DNA of 7,053 nt from Kiritimatiellia bacterium (GTDB lineage Bacteria; Verrucomicrobiota; Kiritimatiellia; RFP12; UBA1067). This document shows, one piece after another, positions 1-4,360 of the stretch (position 1 is the first letter of the stretch; each line of letters begins with the position of its first letter). Made by a program: the position numbers and the translations under genes. The notes under the pieces were generated by a model, which saw nothing but the letters and a program-made list of their open reading frames with translations, did not search any database and was not told the DNA's origin. The stretch is from positions 1-7,053 of the forward strand of contig CAAGNL010000390.1 in the NCBI GenBank assembly GCA_900771305.1, given 5' to 3'.

Positions 1-633
1 ATCGTCAAGCTCATCTACAAGGCGCGCACGGGCGGCTTCGGCGGCCATGTCGGCAAGACGCGTCCCGAAGTTCCGCTCTTCTGGTACGACGGCGGCAACT
101 TCGAGAAGCCCGGCACGAGCGGCAGCAAGCCGAAGGCCGAGCTCATGCCCAAGGTCGTCAAGACCTTCGGCGAGGTTCCGGACACGGGCTGCTACATCAT
201 CGGCAGCAAGGGCGCGGTGCTCATGCAGGACGACTACGGCGCCAAGTGCGCGATTGCGCTGAACGACGAGGACAAGTTCGTCGACGTGTTCCAGCACGAG
301 GGCGCGAAGGCCGTCAAGCGCTCGATTCCGTTCCGCACGGAGGCGTCCGCCGCGCTCGGCAAGTCCTCGGTCCAGATGTCCGGCTTCGGACAGGGCCAGT
401 ACATCGAGTTCATGCAGGCCATCAACGGCCAGGGCAAGATCTACGAGCAGACGAACTCCCGTTGCTTCTCCGACATCGAGTACTCCATTCCGCAGATGGA
501 GGGCATCCTCGTCGGCTGCGTCGCGCAGCGCGTCGCGGGCAAGCTCAACTGGTGCTCGTGCAGCCAGACGTTCGACAGCAAGGAGGCGAACGCGTTCGTG
601 CGTCCCTACATCCGCAAGGGCTTCGAGTTCTAA
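1..633 (+). CDS. Gfo/Idh/MocA family oxidoreductase, C-terminal part (5' truncated by window edge)
   Basis: The frame is open from base 1 and ends with TAA at 631-633, giving 210 residues without a start, so the gene begins upstream. The N-terminal NAD(P)-binding Rossmann domain is not in the window. What remains resembles the C-terminal substrate-binding domain of the family: a WYDGG segment near residues 28-32, GSKGAVLMQDDYG near 68-80, a GQYIEFMQAI segment near 133-142, then IPQMEGILVGCVAQRVAGKLNW and a C-terminal YIRKGFEF that matches the usual 'Y-RKGWE' ending. Family members oxidise or reduce sugars and related polyols with a nicotinamide cofactor; the substrate cannot be read from this part. 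Two closely spaced cysteines (CSC) sit in the KLNW-CSCSQTFD stretch. Many relatives in PVC bacteria carry a Tat signal, but that end is missing. The family call is firm and the specificity is unknown. Confidence 0.88.
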   Translation: MVKLIYKARTGGFGGHVGKTRPEVPLFWYDGGNFEKPGTSGSKPKAELMPKVVKTFGEVPDTGCYIIGSKGAVLMQDDYGAKCAIALNDEDKFVDVFQHEGAKAVKRSIPFRTEASAALGKSSVQMSGFGQGQYIEFMQAINGQGKIYEQTNSRCFSDIEYSIPQMEGILVGCVAQRVAGKLNWCSCSQTFDSKEANAFVRPYIRKGFEF

Positions 634-650
634 TCGGTCCTCCGACCGAT
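633..650 (+). terminator. Hairpin immediately at the oxidoreductase stop codon
   Basis: A perfect 7-bp inverted repeat, ATCGGTC / GACCGAT, has a 4-base loop CTCC. It begins on the last base of the TAA stop. No T-run follows, so alone it is a poor intrinsic terminator. It may protect the 3' end or act with the stronger hairpin directly downstream. Confidence 0.4.
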
Positions 651-656
651 GCACAG

Positions 657-685
657 AGGGGCCGCGGGGTTTCGCCGCGGCCCTT
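657..685 (+). terminator. Probable intrinsic terminator of the oxidoreductase transcript
   Basis: The perfect 9-bp GC stem GGGCCGCGG (659-667) / CCGCGGCCC (675-683) can be extended by one G-T and one A-T pair and has a 7-base loop. The following tail is TTATGCTATAAT, which is T/A-rich but not a true T-run. The tail doubles as the -10 region of the next promoter, so the end of one unit and the start of the next share bases. Confidence 0.65.
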
Positions 686-686
686 A

Positions 687-695
687 TGCTATAAT
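687..695 (+). promoter_or_regulatory. Extended -10 promoter for the DUF362 gene
   Basis: TGCTATAAT is a TGn-extended -10 with a perfect TATAAT at 690-695. The position 17 bases upstream (667-672, GGGTTT) does not resemble TTGACA, and it lies in the loop of the preceding terminator hairpin, so recognition would rest on the extended -10. Transcription would start near 702, giving a leader of about 29 bases to the ATG at 731. Confidence 0.65.
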
Positions 696-730
696 ATCAG
701 GGTCCATTTCATTTACAAGAGGCCCCGAAG

Positions 731-1837
731 ATGAAGAAGTCCATCGTCCATTTCACCGATTTTCGCTGTTCCGACGCGGAGAACCTCCAGCAGAAGTTCA
801 CGCGCCTCCTGAAGACCGCCGGCCTGGGGAAACTTGACCTGCAGGACAAGTTCGTCGCGATCAAGACGCATTTCGGCGAGGGTGGATGCCTCGCGTACCT
901 GCGTCCGAACTGGGCGAGGACGCTGGTCGACTTCGTGAAGGCGCAGGGGGGGCGTCCCTTCCTCACGGACGCGAACACGCTCTACGTGGGGCGTCGGAAG
1001 GACGCGCTCGAGCATCTCGAGCTCGCGTGGGAGAACGGCTTCTCGCCGTTCTCGGTCGGCTGCCCGATCATCATCGCGGACGGTCTGCGCGGCACCGACG
1101 ACGTGGCCGTGCCTCTGCCGGACGGCAAGTACGTGAAGGAGGCCTACATCGGCCGTGCGCTCGTGGACGCCGACGTGGTGATTTCGCTGAACCATTTCAA
1201 GTGCCATGAGATGACGGGCATCGGCGGCGCGCTGAAGAATCTCGGCATGGGTGGTGGTTCGCGCGCGGGCAAGAAGGCGATGCACTCGTCCGTCCACCCG
1301 CAGGTCGACGAGTCCCTCTGCGTGGGCTGCGGCCGCTGCACGCGCGAGTGTGCGCACGGGGCCTGCACGCTGGGGGCGGACCGCAAGGCGCGTATCGACC
1401 CGAAGACCTGCCTTGGCTGCGGCCGCTGCATCGGCGCCTGCAACCGCGACGCGATCCAGAGCGACTTCGGCGAGCCCTGCACCGCGATGCATGGGAAGAT
1501 CGCCGAGTACACGGCCGCCGTGGTGCGTGGCAAGACGGCCTTCCACGTCTCCTTCATCTGCGACGTGTCGCCGCACTGCGACTGCCATCCGATGAACGAC
1601 GTGCCGCTGATTCCGGACCTGGGCATGGCCGCCTCGCTGGATCCCGTGGCGCTCGACAAGGCGTGCGCCGATCTCTGCAACGAGGCGCCGCTCATGCCGG
1701 GCTGCTGCCTCGCGGGACGCGAGACGAACGGGGACCTCTTCGCGACGATGCATCCCGTCACGCGTTGGCAGGACGCCATCTCCGAAGGCGAGCGCATGGG
1801 CCTTGGATCTGCGGACTACCAGTTGAAGCGGATCTGA
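731..1837 (+). CDS. DUF362 domain protein with two 4Fe-4S ferredoxin motifs
   Basis: This 368-residue protein starts at ATG 731, with AGAGG at 718-722 eight bases upstream. Residues 1-185 or so match the DUF362 fold: the IKTHFGEGG segment at 44-52, a THFGE-type loop, ISLNHFKCHEMTGIGGALKNLGMG at 151-174. A two-cluster ferredoxin insert follows, with CxxCxxCxxxC at C197/C200/C203/C207 and again at C227/C230/C233/C237. The C-terminal CDCHPMND segment (283-290) and the DPVALDKAC segment (304-312) are also typical of the family. No signal peptide or membrane segment is seen, so it is probably cytoplasmic. DUF362 proteins are iron-sulfur proteins of anaerobes, and I know of no established reaction for this type; electron transfer is an inference. 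Neither ferredoxin motif has the usual proline after the fourth cysteine (Ala and Asn instead). It appears monocistronic. Confidence 0.9.
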   Translation: MKKSIVHFTDFRCSDAENLQQKFTRLLKTAGLGKLDLQDKFVAIKTHFGEGGCLAYLRPNWARTLVDFVKAQGGRPFLTDANTLYVGRRKDALEHLELAWENGFSPFSVGCPIIIADGLRGTDDVAVPLPDGKYVKEAYIGRALVDADVVISLNHFKCHEMTGIGGALKNLGMGGGSRAGKKAMHSSVHPQVDESLCVGCGRCTRECAHGACTLGADRKARIDPKTCLGCGRCIGACNRDAIQSDFGEPCTAMHGKIAEYTAAVVRGKTAFHVSFICDVSPHCDCHPMNDVPLIPDLGMAASLDPVALDKACADLCNEAPLMPGCCLAGRETNGDLFATMHPVTRWQDAISEGERMGLGSADYQLKRI

Positions 1838-1839
1838 AC

Positions 1840-1861
1840 GCGACGGGTCCCCGCCCGTCGC
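1840..1861 (+). terminator. GC hairpin just after the DUF362 gene, possible terminator
   Basis: GCGACGGG (1840-1847) pairs perfectly with CCCGTCGC (1854-1861) over 8 bp with a 6-base loop, starting three bases after the TGA. No T-run follows. It competes with a second possible stem, GCCGAC (1860-1865) / GTCGGC (1883-1888). It would serve as an end-of-gene structure, but rho-independent termination is not clearly supported. Confidence 0.4.
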
Positions 1862-1968
1862 CGACTGAGTTCTGCCTTGTGTGTCGGCAACGGGAAGAGC
1901 AAGTCAGGGATGTAGATGCCCGGGTCCATCGCAGCCGCAAACCTTCCGTGCGTCGACCGGGCGGGGAC
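1847..1968. repeat. Segment bounded by 11-base inverted repeats (possible small non-autonomous element)
   Basis: GTCCCCGCCCG at 1847-1857 is the exact reverse complement of CGGGCGGGGAC at 1958-1968. Allowing one extra G, the match continues inward for TCG on both sides. The roughly 122 bases enclosed have no convincing gene on either strand. This resembles the terminal repeats of a MITE or REP-like element, or the base of a long structured RNA. No target-site duplication is evident. Its status as a mobile repeat is inference from this single copy. Confidence 0.3.
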
Positions 1969-1994
1969 GGCCCGATTACGGTTATAGCCACTCG

Positions 1995-2025
1995 TGCAAA
2001 TCCGAAATCGCAATTCGGATTTGCA
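1995..2025. promoter_or_regulatory. Perfect 12-bp inverted repeat upstream of the ATPase gene, candidate operator
   Basis: TGCAAATCCGAA (1995-2006) and TTCGGATTTGCA (2014-2025) are exact reverse complements around a 7-base spacer ATCGCAA. The right arm reaches the -35 region of the TATAAT at 2045-2050. No T-run follows, so it is a weak terminator candidate. An operator for a dimeric regulator or an end-of-element structure is more plausible. The binding protein is unknown. Confidence 0.45.
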
Positions 2026-2050
2026 TGGTTTGGATGATATGTGATATAAT
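2021..2050 (+). promoter_or_regulatory. Promoter of the ATPase gene
   Basis: TGATATAAT (2042-2050) is an extended -10 with a perfect TATAAT at 2045-2050. A weak -35 candidate, TTGCAT (2021-2026), lies 18 bases upstream and falls within the right arm of the palindrome. Predicted start near 2057 gives a leader of about 17 bases that contains the GGAGG ribosome site at 2064-2068. Confidence 0.6.
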
Positions 2051-2073
2051 CTTGCCGATTTCTGGAGGTTTTT

Positions 2074-3228
2074 ATGTATATCACGCGCGATATTGAAGCT
2101 CAAGTATTGAAATTGGCGGGTTTCTATCCAATTGTCACGGTTACTGGACCGAGGCAGGCGGGCAAGACGACGTTGATTCGTCATCTTTTCCCGAATCACG
2201 CCTATTTCAACCTTGAGACGCGTGACATGCGGGATCTGGCAATGGCGGATCCGAAGGCGTTCCTTGCGACTGAACGCGGTCCTATGATCCTGGATGAGAT
2301 TCAGAAGCTGCCGCAACTCCTGGAGTATGTACAGGTTGAAGTTGATCGGAATCCAGAGAAAGGGCGTTTTATCCTGACTGGTTCCCATCAGCCCGAACTC
2401 GCGCAGGCCGTGAGCGAGACTCTCGCGGGACGCACGGGAATGGTGGAGCTGCTGCCGTTGTCGTTTGCGGAACTCAAGGAGGCCGGCGTCGACGTCACAC
2501 GGCGAGACCTAATGATGGTGGATGGGTTCATGCCGCGCCGTCTGGTTGATGCAATCGAGTCGTTTCAATTCTATGCCGACTATTTCAGGACTTATGTCGA
2601 ACGGGATGCGAGACGACTTCTCAACATCGTCGATCTTGATCGCTTCGAACTGTTTGTGAGGCTTCTTGCCGGACATGTCGGCCGTCAGTTGAACAAACAG
2701 TCTCTGGCGAACGATGTCGGCGTCAGCGACAAGACGATTGCTAATTGGCTCAGTGTCTTAAGGGCGTCTTACATCATATTCCCCGTTAAGCCGTACTACA
2801 ACAATTTTGGGAAACGTCAGACGAAGTCTCCGAAAATCTGTTTTACGGAGACTGGGCTAGCGGCTTATCTCCTCGGCATCCGCAACGCCGAACAGCTTTC
2901 GACACATCCGCTTCAGGGAAACCTCTTTGAGAATATGGTGATGGTCGAAGCCTTGAAATATCGACTCAACAGGGGGCTTAGCTCGGATTTGTACTTTTAC
3001 CGAAACCAATCGGGATCGATTGAGGTGGATCTGGTCTACGAGGATGGCACGAGGCTCCTGCCGCGGGAAATCAAGAGTTCTTCGACTTATTCGTCTTCAA
3101 TGAGTGTCCATCTGAAGTCGTTCCGTGCATTGGCGCCACACACGGAGAATCCGCTTGTCATCTACTCGGGAGAATCCATGCCCAATGTGGCCGCTCATTA
3201 TTCCGACACCCATGTCTGGATGAAGTAA
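2074..3228 (+). CDS. AAA_14 / DUF4143 family ATPase
   Basis: This 384-residue protein starts at ATG 2074, five bases after GGAGG (2064-2068). The N-terminal P-loop domain has Walker A GPRQAGKT at 25-32, Walker B MILDE at 71-75 and a sensor-like LTGSHQ at 101-106, followed by SETLAGRTGMVELLPLSFAEL. A winged-helix-like linker (about 205-240, ANDVGVSDKTIANWLSVL) leads to the C-terminal DUF4143 domain, with PYYNNFGKRQTKSPK at 240-254. There, E286, D319 and E332-x-K334 fit the PD-(D/E)XK nuclease-like core. The length is normal for the family and no frameshift is seen. These proteins are widespread, often multicopy in anaerobes, and of unsettled function; ATP binding is well supported and nuclease activity is only possible. 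Codons are far less GC-biased than in the neighbours (many GAT, TTT, ATT, CTT), suggesting horizontal acquisition. Confidence 0.93.
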   Translation: MYITRDIEAQVLKLAGFYPIVTVTGPRQAGKTTLIRHLFPNHAYFNLETRDMRDLAMADPKAFLATERGPMILDEIQKLPQLLEYVQVEVDRNPEKGRFILTGSHQPELAQAVSETLAGRTGMVELLPLSFAELKEAGVDVTRRDLMMVDGFMPRRLVDAIESFQFYADYFRTYVERDARRLLNIVDLDRFELFVRLLAGHVGRQLNKQSLANDVGVSDKTIANWLSVLRASYIIFPVKPYYNNFGKRQTKSPKICFTETGLAAYLLGIRNAEQLSTHPLQGNLFENMVMVEALKYRLNRGLSSDLYFYRNQSGSIEVDLVYEDGTRLLPREIKSSSTYSSSMSVHLKSFRALAPHTENPLVIYSGESMPNVAAHYSDTHVWMK

Positions 3229-3269
3229 CTCGAGTTGACTTCTGCCGTGACTTGACACTTTGACCTCTA

Positions 3270-3312
3270 CCGCGCCACGCAATCTTTCGGTTTGACGGCG
3301 TGCGCGGCGCGG
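3270..3312. repeat. Bulged GC inverted repeat across the promoter region
   Basis: CCGCGCC (3270-3276) pairs with GGCGCGG (3306-3312), and the adjacent ACGC (3277-3280) pairs with GCGT (3298-3301), leaving a 4-base bulge GCGC (3302-3305). The loop contains the TTGACG -35 box and the right arm ends two bases before TATAAT. It may end the ATPase transcript or affect promoter access. No T-run follows. Confidence 0.35.
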
Positions 3313-3320
3313 GGTATAAT
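3292..3320 (+). promoter_or_regulatory. Near-consensus sigma70-type promoter of the downstream operon
   Basis: TTGACG (3292-3297), a 17-base spacer and TATAAT (3315-3320) make the best promoter in the window: 5 of 6 and 6 of 6 matches to the E. coli consensus at ideal spacing. The predicted start is near A3327. It should drive the gene at 3350 and, through overlaps, the GH78 gene and miaB. Confidence 0.8.
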
Positions 3321-3326
3321 TTACCC

Positions 3327-3353
3327 ATGGTCGGACATTTGGAGAATTCGTGA
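3327..3353 (+). other. Eight-codon mini-ORF at the predicted transcription start
   Basis: ATG at 3327 opens the frame MVGHLENS and stops at TGA 3351-3353, which overlaps the GTG start (3350-3352) of the next gene as GTGA. The ATG falls where transcription is predicted to begin, seven bases after the -10 box, so any translation would be leaderless. It may be chance. If real, it could couple ribosomes to the downstream GTG. Confidence 0.2.
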
Positions 3354-4360
3354 GCGCGCGACGCAGAAAAGCACCTGAACAGGCGTTGTTCGCGTTCGCG
3401 GAGGAAAGCGATGGAAAGCGCAGAGGCATGGATGAACTCTTTGCCTCTCTTGGCGCATTCCAGAAGGCCTCCCGATTCCTCCGGCTGCTGACGTGCATGG
3501 CGCGGTTCAGCGACTATGGACCCTACAACGCCCTGCTGGCGGCGGTGCAGCGTCCGAACGCCACCTGCGTATTGCCGCCCTCCAAGTGGACGAAGTACAA
3601 CCGCGAGCTGAAGCGCGAGGCGCGTCCGATCGTGCTGCTGCGTCCCTTCGCGCCGGTCTTCTGTGTCTTCGACATCGCCGATACCCGCGTGGTGCGGGGG
3701 CGTCCGGACCGTTTGCCGTCGTATCTGCGCAGCCGGGTCGCCGAAACGCCCGCGAGTCCCGTCCCCGAGGCGACGGTGCGTCGCCTGCTGGCGCGTCTCC
3801 CCTGGTGGGGGATTCTGCACGAGGCGCTGCCGACCGGCCCTGCCGCGCAGGGCGAAATCCACCTCGCCGATGGCCGAGAGGGAGATCTTTCCGTTCCCGT
3901 GGCGGATGGTGGCGTTGTTCCCTGGCGGCCGGTCTATGTGCTGCGCACGCGCACCGACGTCCAGCCCACGGATCTTTTCGCGGCCGTGGTCCGCGAGTTG
4001 GCGCGGCTCTTCTGCCATCATCTGATGTGCGGCTATGAGAAGGGCTGGGGCGATGGACGCTCCCTCACGCCGGACGTCGAGGCCTTCGAAGTGGAGGTCG
4101 CGCTCTGGCTCGTGAGCCGCCGGATCGGCGTGGCGAGCCCGGCCTACGCGGCCGTCGACGACTATTTCACAACCCATCCCGCCATTCCCGAGACGATGAG
4201 CATGGACGCGGTCATCGATGCGGTGGGCGAGATCGAGACGATGCTGGGCGAATGCACCCTGCGCGATGGCTCGCTGTTCAAGACCTCCCACGACTTCGCG
4301 GCGCGCGTGCGCGCGGGGGACGTGGTCCATCCCTTTCAACAGGAGATAACAACAACATGA
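3350..4360 (+). CDS. ArdC/IrrE-like metallopeptidase-family protein with degenerate zinc motif
   Basis: This 336-residue protein starts at GTG 3350, five bases after GGAG (3341-3344); the next in-frame ATG (3428) would remove the charged N-terminus and has no better site. Residues about 52-112 (FSDYGPYNALLAAVQRPNAT, then KWTKYNRELK, ARPIVLL and VFDIADT) match the N-terminal part of ArdC-like proteins, which in the family binds single-stranded DNA. Residues about 195-300 resemble the IrrE/ImmA-type zinc peptidase domain, including LFCHHL, FEVEVALWLVSRRIGV and a final ISLD-like MSMDAVIDAVGEIETM. The catalytic HExxH aligns with R215-E216-L-A-R219, so both zinc histidines are arginine while the glutamate remains. 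Protease activity is therefore doubtful. No signal peptide is seen. It is the first gene of the operon and overlaps the rhamnosidase gene. Family assignment is from remembered motifs; its role is unknown. Confidence 0.72.
   Translation: MSARRRKAPEQALFAFAEESDGKRRGMDELFASLGAFQKASRFLRLLTCMARFSDYGPYNALLAAVQRPNATCVLPPSKWTKYNRELKREARPIVLLRPFAPVFCVFDIADTRVVRGRPDRLPSYLRSRVAETPASPVPEATVRRLLARLPWWGILHEALPTGPAAQGEIHLADGREGDLSVPVADGGVVPWRPVYVLRTRTDVQPTDLFAAVVRELARLFCHHLMCGYEKGWGDGRSLTPDVEAFEVEVALWLVSRRIGVASPAYAAVDDYFTTHPAIPETMSMDAVIDAVGEIETMLGECTLRDGSLFKTSHDFAARVRAGDVVHPFQQEITTT
4341..4360 (+). promoter_or_regulatory. Ribosome site and ATGA overlap that set the GH78 start
   Basis: AGGAG at 4341-4345 precedes three in-frame ATGs (4357, 4363, 4369). 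The first is 11 bases away; the others are 17 and 23 away, too far for normal initiation. The ATG at 4357 shares ATGA with the TGA of the upstream gene (4358-4360), a classic translational-coupling layout. This rules out a longer reading from 4252, which would add 35 residues ahead of the signal peptide. Confidence 0.75.

Noticed and set aside
145..633. A short separate gene starting at ATG 145
   Set aside because: The frame is open to base 1 with family-like sequence upstream of this ATG (including WYDGG), so it is the tail of a longer oxidoreductase.
713..1753. A 346-codon minus-strand frame opposite the DUF362 gene
   Set aside because: Composition artefact; the plus strand carries the paired ferredoxin motifs and a Shine-Dalgarno site.
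1816..2388. A 190-codon minus-strand frame through the 1838-2073 gap
   Set aside because: It runs into the start of the ATPase gene and has no recognisable domain or ribosome site. The part inside the gap could be a relic, which is mentioned under the inverted-repeat finding, but a live gene is not supported.
3158..4339. A 393-codon minus-strand frame across the ArdC/IrrE-like gene
   Set aside because: Shadow of the GC-rich plus-strand gene: its reading is rich in Arg, His and Gln and lacks domains, while the plus strand has promoter, ribosome site and family motifs.
4252..4356. A longer GH78 reading with 35 extra residues from ATG 4252
   Set aside because: It would bury the lipoprotein signal peptide inside the protein, and the ribosome site at 4341-4345 points to ATG 4357.
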